Source: CBDCWQ01 sp965223435
Lineage (GTDB): Bacteria > Myxococcota > Kuafuiibacteriia > Kuafuiibacteriales > Kuafuiibacteriaceae
Direction of reading: 5' to 3'
DNA length: 64,000 nucleotides
Assembly: GCA_965223435.1 (NCBI GenBank)
Contig: CBDCWQ010000020.1
Span: forward strand, 310,001-374,000
The notes under the pieces were generated by a model. The model made no database searches. It was not told where the DNA came from and was given only the letters and a program-made list of their open reading frames with translations. The position numbers were made by a program, and so were the translations under genes. How positions within the stretch are numbered: position 1 is the stretch's first letter; every line of letters begins with the position of its first letter. Shown here piece by piece: positions 43,754-54,726 of this stretch.

Positions 43754-44994
43754 AGGGTCCACCCAAGATTCAGGCTCAAGTCAAAGTAGGTGTCTTTCAC
43801 GCTTCTGCCGGAGAGCTCAGTGGTATGCCGGGTGTAGCGGCCGAGGAGTTTGGCAACCAATCCGCGGTAAAAACGAAGCTCAGGCCCCCCCTGAAGGTCA
43901 AAGCCCAAGTCCGCTTTGTCGGCTTGATCGCCGAGCGCCAGGCGGGTGCTTCCCTCGATGCCGAGTGAGAGCTCCGCCGGTCCGAAAAAGAGCATGGACT
44001 GGGTGCGGTAAAGAGGCTGCGACATCGAAACGCCGAGACGAAGCGCCGTGTAGCGCACCGACAGGGCGTCGGCGGCGCGGTCGACCTCGAAACGAAGAAG
44101 CTCGTATCCCACAACCGGCCCCAGCCGAGGCAACCAAGGATGGCCGAGTTGGAAACGATAGCGGGCACCCAAGCGGAAGCGATCGGCATCGACGCGAAGG
44201 TCTTCGTCGCCGCGCTTGCCAGACGCGAGGCCTCGAACGTAGGCAAGTTCGAAGTCGAGGTCGTGGCTTTCCGAAAGTCCGAAACGGGGTGCCAGGTGAA
44301 GGGTGGTCTCGACCGCCACGGACAGGAGGTTGGAGCGGCCAACAGGCGTTCCGGGGGCATCTTTAAGGCTCCGCGTTGCGTACCCGACCCCAAGGTAGGC
44401 CGTCAAAATCGGATACGAAGGACGGGTGGGTTTGTGATTGGCGAGGGCCAGCTCCTGAGCCAGTTCTTCGTCCACGAAGCTTTCTTCGGTTTTTGTGGAC
44501 GAAGGGGCGGCGACTGGTTTTGGTGGCGGGGGCGGGGGTGTGATTTTTTGCCACAGGCTTGCCCAAAACGGTCGAAAATCGGCGGCCGCGAGTTTTCTGA
44601 TGTCGAGTTTGAGCTGAGATTCGGCCAGGATTTCTTGGGAGCCACGTTCGGTGGCCGTCAGCGAGAGCCGGACGTTTTTCCGGCGGCCCTTATAGGTCAT
44701 GGTGATGTGCACCCGGCAGTCGCTTTGGAATGTACGCCCAACAGGCGTCGCTGTAATGCGTTCGGGGGCGTGCTCGGGGGTGGTGGCCTGACCGGCCTCT
44801 TCAAAGGCCTCTTTCAGTTTTTGGCGTGTGGCTTTTCGTAGCTTTTTTTGGGGCCAGGCCCAGCAAACGAAGGATTCGTTGGCCTCGCCGAAGTCGAGGT
44901 CTTGGCTATCAAACGAAATCCTCGAGCCTTTTTTGGACTGGGCCGTCGCGCCGGAGGGCGAGAGGGTACAAACAAACAAAGGGCCGAGGAGCAT
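43750..44994 (-). CDS. Outer-membrane beta-barrel-like protein with periplasmic N-terminal domain
   Basis: 414 residues from ATG 44994, which is preceded by AGGAG at good spacing; an in-frame extension to 45147 lacks both. The signal peptide LLGPLFVCTLSPSGATAQ is cleaved before SKKG. An N-terminal alpha/beta domain (~20-180) is separated by a Pro-rich linker (ITPPPPPPKP). The C-terminal ~210 residues alternate polar and hydrophobic strands (YPILTAYLGVGYATRSL; YRFQLGHPWLPRLGPVVGYE) and end in YFDLSLNLGWTL, as in outer-membrane barrels. The stop overlaps the MopE-vWA start by four bases, so the two are translationally coupled. It may provide an outer-membrane platform for that protein (inference). 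Confidence 0.72.
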   Translation of the reverse strand: MLLGPLFVCTLSPSGATAQSKKGSRISFDSQDLDFGEANESFVCWAWPQKKLRKATRQKLKEAFEEAGQATTPEHAPERITATPVGRTFQSDCRVHITMTYKGRRKNVRLSLTATERGSQEILAESQLKLDIRKLAAADFRPFWASLWQKITPPPPPPKPVAAPSSTKTEESFVDEELAQELALANHKPTRPSYPILTAYLGVGYATRSLKDAPGTPVGRSNLLSVAVETTLHLAPRFGLSESHDLDFELAYVRGLASGKRGDEDLRVDADRFRLGARYRFQLGHPWLPRLGPVVGYELLRFEVDRAADALSVRYTALRLGVSMSQPLYRTQSMLFFGPAELSLGIEGSTRLALGDQADKADLGFDLQGGPELRFYRGLVAKLLGRYTRHTTELSGRSVKDTYFDLSLNLGWTL

Positions 44995-45262
44995 AAGACT
45001 CCTGGGTATAGGCACGACAACACTGTAAGGCCCCGGGCTGCTCCTGAGTAGAGGGCCACAAGACCTTTTGCGCGGCCGAATGTGCTGAAGGGGTCCTGGG
45101 TAGAAGCACCTTCTTACTTTTCCTTGCAGTCGGTGAGGCGCCTTCACTCGACTATTTGGAAAATGGCACGAAGTTGATCATCAAAGGAAGGATGAAAGGC
45201 CTTTGGTTCTCACTTAAGGCGACAAGTAGGCCACGGGCGGGCGCAGTTCTACCTCGACGGAC

Positions 45263-47044
45263 TTAGGTTGCCTCGCCGCCATGGGCATCGTTTCGCTGGT
45301 GCATGTGTACGTCGCGGAGTCGATTGATGGCTGCGGCGACTTCGTACCTTCGGGGCCTCGCCAGTTGGCCCGGGTGTTGCCCCGGTCTACCGCGGGAGAT
45401 GAGGACGTCGAGGCCTTGTTCATCGAGGCGTTTGTCGATGGCGTCCAGGATCTCTTTAAGGGAGGTGTCTTGGCCCATCAATGTTTGGAGGGCGAGACAC
45501 ATGATCTGTCCGATGGCCCGGGTTTGGCTGTGATCAACCAGTTGCTCGACGGCGCGAAGGTCGATGGTGCTTCTTCCGAACGCGATGAGATCCTTTGCCT
45601 TGGCATCCACCTTGACGCCATGCCGTCCACGCGATGGGTCGAAACTTTTCTTGACGGGGATGCGGGGCACAGGGAGAGACATCGGTTCTTGGGCTTCACG
45701 CGTTCGGCGGGTGTGAAGCGCATGGGCGATGTCTTTGGCTTCGTGGGTCACGTCATGAGGCACGTAGGATTGCATCATGAGAACGTGGTCTGCGGGTTCG
45801 AAGTAGTCACCGCTTCCTCCCACCACCAGCACGGTCGAAACGCCGAGGTTTTGGTGAAGTTCCGCCACGCGATCGATAAATGGCGTAATCGGTTCGCTTT
45901 CCTTGGCGACGAGAGCCTGCATCCGCGCATCCCGGACCATGAAGTTGGTCGCGGATGTGTCCTCGTCTATCAACAGGAGCTTGGCTCCGATTTCGAGCGA
46001 CTCGATGATGTTGGCCGCTTGGCTTGTGCTTCCGCTGGCATCGTCGCTCATGAAAGCACGGGTGCTTTTGCCCTGAGGGAGGTGGCTGATAAAGGGGCTG
46101 ATGTCGACGCGGCTGATGCTTCGGCCATCCTCGGCGCGGATTTTGACGGCGTCTCGATGGGTGATCACATACTCGCGACCATCCCCGGGAATATGGGGAT
46201 AGACCCCGCGTTCGAGGGCCCGAAGCAAGGTCGTTTTGCCATGATATCCGCCTCCCACGACCACCGTGATTCCTTGAGGGATGCCGAGTCCGGTCAGGGC
46301 GGTCTGGCGCTGCCCGCCCGTGTCGATCGGATGCAACAGGTCCATTTGTACGGCGAGGCTGTCGGGAGCCCTCACCGGCACCGCCTCTTTCCCCACCAGC
46401 GGACGGTCGCTGGCGCCGGTGACCCGAGGAAGGACGGCGCCATTGGCGACGAATGCAACCAGTCCGCGCGCTTCGAGCTCGTTTCGGATGTGCTCCTGGT
46501 TTTCGATGCAAAAAACGAACGCCTGCGCCTCTTCAAGATTGAGCGCATCGCGACACAACCCTTGCTCGGCGAGCTTGGGGATTTCGGTCAGAAGAAGTGT
46601 GTGGGCTTGTTGCCCGAGGACGCGGCGGCCGTTTGCCGGAAGGCCCACCGAAATCCGAGCTTCGACCCACTCTGGATGCACGACAACCGCCGCGCGTTCC
46701 AGCACTTCTTGGCCACCGGCGTCGATGTCGATGAGTCCGCTTTTTCCGCTGCCCCAGCGCCGGTTGGGGCGCCGGTTCAGCGCCTGTTTGACCTGGCGCG
46801 CAAGGTAGTCCTGAAAAGCGATGCGTCGGGTGGCGTTTTCGAAGAGGTGGGGGGGCAGCTGGCTTCGGGCTTTGGCCACCCGGACCCGCACCTTGGATGG
46901 GGATGCAAACGGATCGGCTTGCACGTGGTCGAGATACAAAGTGGCGTCAGGGAGTGCGTACGCACCCTTGAGCTCTTTATACGCGCCGTAGCTTTGACGA
47001 TCGATTCGAGACAGCGTCCGGGAGAGGTCGTCGTGGTTTCTCAT
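45263..47044 (-). CDS. ABC-class ATPase domain protein (COG3044/MRB1590-like)
   Basis: 593 residues. It has a Walker A VVGGGYHGKTTLLRALE, a signature-like FMSDDASGSTSQAANIIE, and a Walker B LLLIDEDTSATNFMVRD. This order is characteristic of the ABC_ATPase family, a lone ABC-type ATPase whose trypanosome member MRB1590 helps in RNA editing; the bacterial role is unknown (family knowledge). The N-terminal domain begins LSRIDRQSYGAYKELKGAY. The C-terminal region DAKAKDLIAFGRSTIDLRAV is also typical. It overlaps the nuoK stop by four bases (ATGA), an unexpected pairing with respiratory complex I. I see no mechanistic link. Confidence 0.88.
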   Translation of the reverse strand: MRNHDDLSRTLSRIDRQSYGAYKELKGAYALPDATLYLDHVQADPFASPSKVRVRVAKARSQLPPHLFENATRRIAFQDYLARQVKQALNRRPNRRWGSGKSGLIDIDAGGQEVLERAAVVVHPEWVEARISVGLPANGRRVLGQQAHTLLLTEIPKLAEQGLCRDALNLEEAQAFVFCIENQEHIRNELEARGLVAFVANGAVLPRVTGASDRPLVGKEAVPVRAPDSLAVQMDLLHPIDTGGQRQTALTGLGIPQGITVVVGGGYHGKTTLLRALERGVYPHIPGDGREYVITHRDAVKIRAEDGRSISRVDISPFISHLPQGKSTRAFMSDDASGSTSQAANIIESLEIGAKLLLIDEDTSATNFMVRDARMQALVAKESEPITPFIDRVAELHQNLGVSTVLVVGGSGDYFEPADHVLMMQSYVPHDVTHEAKDIAHALHTRRTREAQEPMSLPVPRIPVKKSFDPSRGRHGVKVDAKAKDLIAFGRSTIDLRAVEQLVDHSQTRAIGQIMCLALQTLMGQDTSLKEILDAIDKRLDEQGLDVLISRGRPGQHPGQLARPRRYEVAAAINRLRDVHMHQRNDAHGGEAT

Positions 47045-47367
47045 CCCTTCATGAGGTCGGCCTTGGTGGCATCGATGGACGAGAAGTTTTGGTAGATGGA
47101 GAGCACAATGGCCAGAGCGATGGCCGCCTCGGCGGCTGCGATGACGATCACAAAGAGGGTGAAGGCTTGTCCGCCAATGGCGCCGGTCACGTAGTGAGAG
47201 AACGCCACCAGGTTGATGTTGGCGCTGTTGAGAATGAGTTCTACACCCATCAGAATACCCACCGCATTGCGCCGAGTGATGACCGTAAATGCACCGAGGC
47301 TAAACAGAACGGCCGCCACCACCAAGAAGTGCTGGAGGCCCACTTGAAGGACCGGAATCTCAGGCAT
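47041..47367 (-). CDS. nuoK: NADH-quinone oxidoreductase subunit K
   Basis: A 108-residue membrane subunit of complex I (MrpC-like), part of the proton-pumping arm. There are three transmembrane helices, with the conserved Glu residues in GILMGVELILNSANINLVAF and VIAAAEAAIALAIVLSIYQ. Its start overlaps the nuoJ stop by one base (TGATG), and its stop overlaps the ABC-class ATPase start. Confidence 0.96.
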   Translation of the reverse strand: MPEIPVLQVGLQHFLVVAAVLFSLGAFTVITRRNAVGILMGVELILNSANINLVAFSHYVTGAIGGQAFTLFVIVIAAAEAAIALAIVLSIYQNFSSIDATKADLMKG

Positions 47368-47897
47368 CAGTCTTTGAGTTCCTTTCGAGCCATCATGACC
47401 GCGCCGACGAGCGCTGCCAAGATGACGATGGAGAGAATTTCGAAAGGCAAAAGATGGGTGGTCAAGAGGGCGTCACCGAGGGCATGGGTTGTCTCTCGGT
47501 AGGTCGTTTTGGGGAGCACGGGCCAGGGTGTTTGGGTCGCGATGGTGGCCAATGCCGCGAGGCTGCCCAGGGCAACCACGGCGCCCCCGCGCACCCCGAC
47601 GCTGGGGTTCGAATGCTGAACATCGGTGATCTTGTGGGTGAGCATCACCGCAAACAAGAACAATACCAAGATCCCGCCGACATAGACGATGAGCTGGGTG
47701 ATGGCCAGGTAGTCTGCCGACAGCCAGGCAAAGAGTGCGGCCACTCCGAAAAGCGAGGCCAACAAAGAAAAGGCGGAGTACACTAGGTTTTGTGAGAACG
47801 CTGTCCCCGCGGCGCCCAGCACCGCCAAGGTCGCAAACAGAAAGAAGATCTGGTCGCTCAAGCGAATCGTCTGGAAAATGTTGACGACAAAGTCCAT
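47367..47897 (-). CDS. nuoJ: NADH-quinone oxidoreductase subunit J
   Basis: A 176-residue complex I membrane subunit with five predicted helices and the family's QNLVYSAFSLLASLFGVAAL and TQLIVYVGGILVLFLFAVML, the pi-bulge region next to quinone coupling. The start MDFVVNIFQTIRLS at 47897 gives the usual length; an in-frame start at 47942 adds 15 polar residues. No nuoI, nuoH or nuoL-N is adjacent: upstream is a divergent lipoprotein gene. The complex I genes are therefore split in this genome. Confidence 0.93.
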   Translation of the reverse strand: MDFVVNIFQTIRLSDQIFFLFATLAVLGAAGTAFSQNLVYSAFSLLASLFGVAALFAWLSADYLAITQLIVYVGGILVLFLFAVMLTHKITDVQHSNPSVGVRGGAVVALGSLAALATIATQTPWPVLPKTTYRETTHALGDALLTTHLLPFEILSIVILAALVGAVMMARKELKD

Positions 47898-48729
47898 GAG
47901 CGGGCGGGACGCTAGTACGGCCGGACCGAGATCGCAACCCATTCGGCCTCCTCAAAGGGCCGGTCATCAAGGCCGAAACCGCCTCTTAGGGCTGGCCTTG
48001 GTGGGGGGGACCATCGCAGGCTGCTACGGTCACCGCTTGGCGGGTCCCGAGGCGGCTTCTTTCGTCGCTGCGGAGTCACCCCGACGCTGTGAACGCATGC
48101 TTGGTCGGGTCGCGGGCCGATATACCCTCCGAAAGGCGGATGAGGTCATCGGTTTTGAGCGTTTTACGGTGACCTCGTCCGGAGCCTTGGGGGTGGTCGA
48201 GGGCCTGATCGAGCGCGGGGGGGAGGCGGGCGAGACCCAACGCTATCGGTTGGCCTTTGACTCGGGGTCGGGCAAGCCCGAGGCGTTGGAAATCGCGCTG
48301 ACGTTGTTCGGCGCGCGTCGGGTCGTCCAGGGCAAGCGCGAAGGGACCTATTTTGTGGTGCGCACCGGGGGCATCGGCCGGCCTCATGCCAAACGGATTC
48401 CGCTGTCGGATTCCACCGTTCTGTCGTTTCCCTCGTTTGCGTTTCGGGCGGTCGCCCTGTGCGCGCTGGCTTTGCCGCTTGCCGAATCGGAAGAAGCGCT
48501 GCGCGCGGTGGCTCTTGCGCCCCCGTTTTTGGTCCCGGTTGTGGTTCTCGAGCGGTACGCGCGTTCCCCGCCCGTCGATTCGCGCGATGAGACGACCTCC
48601 GCCCTGACGTTGACCAGCCGTGCGCACCGCGCGCCGATAAAGCTCGTTTTCGAAGGTTCTCTTCTGTCGCGGATGGTGGAGAAAAGCGACGGCGGACTGG
48701 TCGTCGCCCGCGACGACGCCCCCGAGTGA
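47896..48729 (+). CDS. Lipoprotein of unknown function, divergent from nuoJ
   Basis: About 277 residues. The signal is RNRLLGLALVGGTIAGC, lipobox TIAGC. The mature part is beta-rich (YTLRKADEVIGFERFTVTSS; YRLAFDSGSGKPEALEIALT) and ends in acidic DDAPE. I do not recognise a family. The start is unclear: the first in-frame ATGs (47878, 47896) fall at or inside the nuoJ start on the other strand, and no ribosome-binding site is evident. A non-ATG start nearer the signal is possible. Confidence 0.6.
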   Translation: MSGRDASTAGPRSQPIRPPQRAGHQGRNRLLGLALVGGTIAGCYGHRLAGPEAASFVAAESPRRCERMLGRVAGRYTLRKADEVIGFERFTVTSSGALGVVEGLIERGGEAGETQRYRLAFDSGSGKPEALEIALTLFGARRVVQGKREGTYFVVRTGGIGRPHAKRIPLSDSTVLSFPSFAFRAVALCALALPLAESEEALRAVALAPPFLVPVVVLERYARSPPVDSRDETTSALTLTSRAHRAPIKLVFEGSLLSRMVEKSDGGLVVARDDAPE

Positions 48730-48817
48730 AGTTTTATCGGGTTATGGGGTGATTCGAAAGTCCCACTTGCACGCTCGCATGCGCCTCAGAATTCATCGTC
48801 GTCGTGCAATCAGGGTT

Positions 48818-48831
48818 TCAAGAATTCTTGA
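48818..48831. repeat. 14-bp perfect palindrome between convergent genes
   Basis: TCAAGAATTCTTGA lies 87 bases after the lipoprotein stop and 36 bases before the end of the convergent gene. Without a T-run it is not a typical terminator. Its function is unknown. Confidence 0.3.
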
Positions 48832-48866
48832 GCATCCGCGAAAAACGGGACCCGTGGCCTTGGCCC

Positions 48867-49280
48867 CTATCGGCGCAGCGCACCGAGCTCTTCGGACACC
48901 GATTCGAGCAAAGCGCGCTCTTTTTGGGTGTCGTGGTATACGCTGGCCCAGGTGACCTGGCCCGCGTCCTGGTCCTGGTCTTGGGCCTCGTGTCGTACGT
49001 AGATCGTCAGGGTTCCGTCCCGTGGTTCGCGTTCCCAGGTGAGAATGTAGCGTTCACGAAGGGTGTCGACTCCGGAACGGACCACCAGCCAGCCGGTGAC
49101 GATCTTATGCTTTTCTTGGTCCCACGTTTCGACCGGGAACTGCTGGGCGTCTAAGGCCCGGGTGATTGCGGGTACCGCGTCATCGGGATCGGTCCGAAAC
49201 GACTGCCAGCTGGAAGGCAGCACGTAGCTGCATCCCGAAAGCACCACGAGAACCCAAGCCGTGAACAAGAACCGCCGCAT
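48867..49280 (-). CDS. Small lipoprotein downstream of atpA
   Basis: 137 residues: signal MRRFLFTAWVLVVLSGCSYV (lipobox VLSGC) followed by an alpha/beta domain (DDAVPAITRALDAQQFPVET; YILTWEREPRDGTLTIYVRH) that looks like a small periplasmic fold. It lies 25 bases after the atpA stop, so it is probably at the end of the atp transcript, where atpG would normally be. The function is unknown. Confidence 0.7.
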   Translation of the reverse strand: MRRFLFTAWVLVVLSGCSYVLPSSWQSFRTDPDDAVPAITRALDAQQFPVETWDQEKHKIVTGWLVVRSGVDTLRERYILTWEREPRDGTLTIYVRHEAQDQDQDAGQVTWASVYHDTQKERALLESVSEELGALRR

Positions 49281-49305
49281 CGCAAGGTCACCTTAGCCGA
49301 GGTGG

Positions 49306-50883
<1,578 letters not shown>

Positions 50884-50955
50884 GTTCGCGGGCGAGGTAG
50901 CAGAGCCCAGCGCCACAGATCAACAGAAATGGAGGCGGTTTCAGAACGACGTGCT

Positions 50956-51510
50956 CTAGTCTGGATTTCTCAGAGTTTCTTGGAGGTTTTCCAGTTGGCG
51001 CTGGATGGTGCCATCGAAGACCAGCGAGCCGATCTGGACCCGAACGCCGCCGATGAGCGCGGGGTCGATTTCGCGGCTCAGATCAATGGTTTTTCCGGTT
51101 TTTCGCTCCAGCGCGCGTTTGAGCTGGTCGACGGCGGTGTCCTGCAGCTCAGCCGCCGAGGTCACCGTGGCGCGCACCTTGCCCTGGCGGGCATCCGCCA
51201 GGTCGCTGAAGGCCTCATGGATGTCATCCAGCTCCGGCATTCGGCCTTTCTCGGCCACCAGCTTGAGAAAGTTCTGAACCGTCTTGGAGAGATTGAGCCG
51301 CGCCATGGTTTGGTCCAAGACTTGGCTTCGCTCATTGGACGTGAACACGGGGTTCAGGAGTGCGTTTTTCAGATCCGGTGCTTCGCGAACCGTTTGGGCG
51401 AAGCCGGCGAGCTCGCGGCGCACTTCGCCGAGGCGGTCCGTGTCTTCAGCGACGCTGGCTTCGACGAGGGCTTCCGCGTATCGGCGGCTGGCTAGGGATG
51501 CGATGGCCAT
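50956..51510 (-). CDS. atpH: F-type ATP synthase subunit delta
   Basis: A 184-residue peripheral-stalk protein that joins the b/b' dimer to the top of F1. It has the typical start MAIASLASRRYAEALVEASV, a helical N-domain with LLNPVFTSNERSQVLD, and the C-terminal signature DPALIGGVRVQIGSLVFDGT. It is placed between atpF and atpA, as usual. Confidence 0.94.
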   Translation of the reverse strand: MAIASLASRRYAEALVEASVAEDTDRLGEVRRELAGFAQTVREAPDLKNALLNPVFTSNERSQVLDQTMARLNLSKTVQNFLKLVAEKGRMPELDDIHEAFSDLADARQGKVRATVTSAAELQDTAVDQLKRALERKTGKTIDLSREIDPALIGGVRVQIGSLVFDGTIQRQLENLQETLRNPD

Positions 51511-51604
51511 GGGTTCCTCCTGTGGGATGCGGCTTGCGGTGGCGACGGCCCGTGACTACGGGCCAAAAGGCCTTACCGACCGCGGATGTCCTGCGTGGGC
51601 GCGG

Positions 51605-52180
51605 TCACGATGGACCCATCTTCCCCGCCGACTGTTCTAGGGACTGGACATATTGGTCGACCAACCGGCGCCGATCCGCCTCGGTGATCCGCGACTGAAC
51701 CATTTGGGCGGCGGCCTCCAGGGTGTCCTGGATGGCCTCCTGCCGAAGGGCCTTTTCCGCCTTTTTGATTTCCTGGCCGATGGTGAAGTCGGCTTCCCGC
51801 CTCAGCCGTTCGATCGCCCGCTCGGTGTCGGCTTCCAGCCGCTTTTTGTCGGCCTTTGCCTGGGCTTCGTACCCTGCGACGATCCCGGCGACCTCTTCTT
51901 CGAGGTTTGCCAGCTTGTGGGCGTACTCTTCGAGCCTTTTGGCGGCTTGGGCCTGTTTTTCCTCGGCGTCGCGTAGGGCTTTTTCCATCGAGGCACGCCT
52001 CGATTTGAGGCCATCGCGGACCGTAGGACGCAAAATGTAGGCCAAATAGCCGAAAAAAATCACCGCATTAAGGATGGTGCTGCCCAGAACAAACCAGTTG
52101 ATGTGTCCGGGGCCGTGGTGGCCGCCGCCGGCGCTGGCGAGGACCCCAACCCACTCGACGATGGGGGCGTAGTCGATCAT
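51605..52180 (-). CDS. atpF: F-type ATP synthase subunit b
   Basis: A 191-residue stalk subunit. One membrane helix (NWFVLGSTILNAVIFFGYLA) is preceded by a His/Gly-rich periplasmic tip, and a long charged coiled coil follows (EEKQAQAAKRLEEYAHKLAN onward). It overlaps the b' gene by four bases. The pairing of two diverged b-type genes indicates a heterodimeric stalk, as in photosynthetic bacteria and many deltaproteobacteria. Confidence 0.9.
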   Translation of the reverse strand: MIDYAPIVEWVGVLASAGGGHHGPGHINWFVLGSTILNAVIFFGYLAYILRPTVRDGLKSRRASMEKALRDAEEKQAQAAKRLEEYAHKLANLEEEVAGIVAGYEAQAKADKKRLEADTERAIERLRREADFTIGQEIKKAEKALRQEAIQDTLEAAAQMVQSRITEADRRRLVDQYVQSLEQSAGKMGPS

Positions 52181-52608
52181 TGAAGCTCCCTTCCAAGAAG
52201 CCTGCTGGCCGTCAACTCTGCAAGCTTCTGGGTGGCGACGCGCATCTCTTCGTGTGCTTTTTGGCGGTCGTTTCGAAGCTTGGCCGCGGCCTGCTCGAGT
52301 TTCTCAGCAAGGGTTTTACGCTCTCCGTCAACCTGCTTGGCAAGGGTTTCGTTGGCTTCGGCCCGGATCCGGTTTCGGGTCTCGAGCCCCTTGGCGGTGG
52401 CTTGTTCGATCTTCTCGGTGAACGTGGCGGCTTCTTTTTCGGCTTTTTCAAGCATTTCTTGGGCCCTTTCGACCGAGCCCTCCAGCCGCTCATGACGTTC
52501 GGCAAAAAGCTTGAGAAACGGGCCGAAAATCAGGCGGTTGAGGATCAGAAGTGGCAACAAGAAAAGCGCCAGAACGACAAGATAGGTGACGTTCAGGTCC
52601 AAAGACAT
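52177..52608 (-). CDS. atpF': F-type ATP synthase subunit b'
   Basis: 143 residues: N-terminal membrane helix VTYLVVLALFLLPLLILNRL, then a continuous charged coiled coil (HERLEGSVERAQEMLEKAEK) that pairs with subunit b. It is the first gene of the atp group here, starting 63 bases from the divergent sigma-factor gene. The c and a subunits are not adjacent. Confidence 0.88.
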   Translation of the reverse strand: MSLDLNVTYLVVLALFLLPLLILNRLIFGPFLKLFAERHERLEGSVERAQEMLEKAEKEAATFTEKIEQATAKGLETRNRIRAEANETLAKQVDGERKTLAEKLEQAAAKLRNDRQKAHEEMRVATQKLAELTASRLLGRELQ

Positions 52609-52671
52609 GGTGCCGGGGTCGATAGCGAGCTAGGGTCATGGAGTCAAGGAGTGCTATGCTCCCCGGGACGC

Positions 52672-53316
52672 ATGGCTTCCGAGATCCCCATTGCCGAGCA
52701 CGACCTCGCCCAGCACATTCCCAACATCCGTCGGTATTTGACCAAGATTCTGCGGCCCGATGAGCTCGAAGATGGGACCCAAACGGTGCTCGAACGCGCG
52801 CTTCGGAATCTGGATCGTTTCGAAGGACAAAGCTCACCCCGCTCGTGGTTGCTCGGCATCGCTCGGAACGTAGGGTTTGAGATCGCAAGGGCGCGCACCC
52901 GCGGGCCTCGCCCGTCCGAAGACGCCACGTCTGGGGACTTGCCCGCCCACGAACAAGCCAACCAAGAGGAGCAGCTCGGGCGCAAAGAGCAGCAGGCGCT
53001 GGCGTTGTCGGCTCTCGGAGAGCTCAGCCTCGACGAAAAGCTCGCCCTCTTGGTGACCTATGTGGACGGGCTTTCAGGTCCCGAAGCGGCCGAGATTCTG
53101 GGCGTTTCCTTTGCCGCGTTTCGGCAGCGGCTGTCCCGAGCCCGAAACGCGCTCGCGTCTCGTCTCGAGCGCGCCATGACCGGCCGAAAGGCGGGGAGTG
53201 CGGAGGTGATGGCCGAGTGGCGCAAGCTTCTCGACCCGTGGCACGACCGCGAGCGTCCCCCGCCGCCGCGCCAAACGGAGCCCGTCGCGGGTGGCACTTG
53301 CGATAAACCCTCATGA
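52672..53316 (+). CDS. ECF-like RNA polymerase sigma factor
   Basis: 214 residues. Region 2 is RRYLTKILRPDELEDGTQTV, then LRNLDRFEGQSSPRSWLLGI and ARNVGFEIARAR, binding the -10 element and core polymerase. Region 4 is ALLVTYVDGLSGPEAAEILG and VSFAAFRQRLSRARNALASR, a helix-turn-helix for -35. The linker is acidic, and the C-terminus is a Pro/Arg tail. The start ATG 52672 is preferred; a GTG at 52651 adds seven residues. It is divergent from the atp genes, with only 63 bp shared upstream, and lies upstream of gltA. There is no adjacent anti-sigma gene, so its control is unknown. Confidence 0.85.
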   Translation: MASEIPIAEHDLAQHIPNIRRYLTKILRPDELEDGTQTVLERALRNLDRFEGQSSPRSWLLGIARNVGFEIARARTRGPRPSEDATSGDLPAHEQANQEEQLGRKEQQALALSALGELSLDEKLALLVTYVDGLSGPEAAEILGVSFAAFRQRLSRARNALASRLERAMTGRKAGSAEVMAEWRKLLDPWHDRERPPPPRQTEPVAGGTCDKPS

Positions 53317-53418
53317 TGCCCGGCGCAGGCGGCGAAGCGCCCTGCTCCGAACCGGAAGACCAGAGCCCTCGGTCGGTTGCGCTTGACCGCGCGCCGGTGC
53401 GGCGCATAGCCACGCCCC

Positions 53419-54703
53419 ATGCCGAAGGATAGCCTGACGATCACCGACAATCGCACCCAGAAGACCTACGAGGTGCCCGTGGAAAACGGCGCGATTCGCG
53501 CGGTGGACCTGCGTCAGATCAAGACCGACCCCTCCGATTTTGGCCTGATGACGTACGATCCCGCGTTCATGAACACCGCGTCTTGCAAAAGTGCCATCAC
53601 CCTCATCGACGGCCAGGCCGGGGTTCTCAATTACCGCGGGTATCCCATTCAAGCACTGGCGGAGCAGTCCACGTTTTTGGAGGTGGCCTATCTGTTGCTC
53701 GAGGGCAAACTCCCGAGTCGCGCGGAGCTCGACGATTGGGTCCAAGAAGTGATGACCCATACCTTCCTGCACGAAAACGTTCGCAAGTTCATGGATGGGT
53801 TTCGCTATGACGCCCATCCGATGAATGTGCTCATTTCCACCATCGGCGCGCTGGCGTCTTTTTACCCCGAGGCCAAAGACATCGGTGACTACGAAAAACG
53901 CCGCGCACACATCGTTCGCCTGTTGGCGAAGATGCCCACCATTGCCGCCTGGTCTTATCGTCATAGCCGCGGCCTCCCGTACGTCTATCCCGACAACGAT
54001 CTTTCGTACCCCGGCAATTTCTTATCGATGATCAAGAAAATGTCCCAGGCCAAGTACCAACCGCATCCCGTGCTGGAGCGCGCGCTGGATGTTCTGTTTA
54101 TTCTTCACGCCGATCACGGCCAAAATTGCTCCACCAATACCGTTCGCAACGTCGGCTCTTCGCGGGTCGATCCGTACTCTGGTGTCGCCTCGGCGCGGCG
54201 GCGCTTTACGGGCCCCTTCATGGGGGCGCCAACGAGGCGGTGCTCAGCATGCTCGCCGAAATCGGAAGCCTCAAGAACGTTCCGGCTTTTATTCAGCGCG
54301 TCAAAAATGGAGAAGGGCGCCTCATGGGTTTTGGCCACCGGGTGTATAAGAGCTACGACCCGCGCGCAAAGGCGATCAAACGTCTCGCGGATCAAGTGTT
54401 TGATGTGACTGGAAAGAGCCCGCTTTGGATGTGGCTCGGGAGCTTGAACGCATCGCCCTTGAGGACGACTATTTTGTGGGGCGCAAGCTTTACCCCAACG
54501 TCGATTTTTATTCAGGCTTGATCTACGAGGCCATGGGGCTGCCGACCGACATGTTTACGGTGATGTTTGCCATCCCCCGCGTGGCGGGCTGGCTCGCTCA
54601 GTGGAACGAAATGGTACAAGACAACGAGCAAAAAATCGCGCGACCGCGGCAACTTTACACCGGTGAGCCCACGCGGCCCTACCAGCCGATCAACCGTCGC
54701 TGA
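53419..54703 (+). pseudogene. gltA: Citrate synthase, interrupted by two one-base frameshifts
   Basis: Condenses oxaloacetate and acetyl-CoA at the entry to the TCA cycle. The pieces together give a full type II enzyme of ~428 residues: GVLNYRGYPIQALAEQSTFL, catalytic His in ILHADHGQNCSTNTVRNVGS, FGHRVYKSYDPRAKAIK, and catalytic Asp in RKLYPNVDFYSGLIYEAMGL. The frame is lost in CGGCGCGGCGGCG (54191-54203), where one extra G restores SAAAALYGPLHGGANEAVLS. It is lost again in CCCGCTTTG (54418-54426), where one extra base restores SPL-LDVARELERIALEDDY. Both are one-base deletions. Because every domain and catalytic residue is intact and the enzyme is central, sequencing error is more likely than true inactivation. 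Confidence 0.93.
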
Positions 54704-54726
54704 GGCGTTTTGAGGAGGTCAAACAG

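Noticed and set aside
52180..52671. N-terminal extension of the sigma factor across atpF'
   Set aside because: That part is antisense to the b' gene and unlike sigma factors. Region 2 begins soon after ATG 52672.
53419..54703. True loss of citrate synthase
   Set aside because: All catalytic residues and the full length are retained, and both breaks are one-base deletions in GC-rich or short-run contexts; error is the simpler reading.
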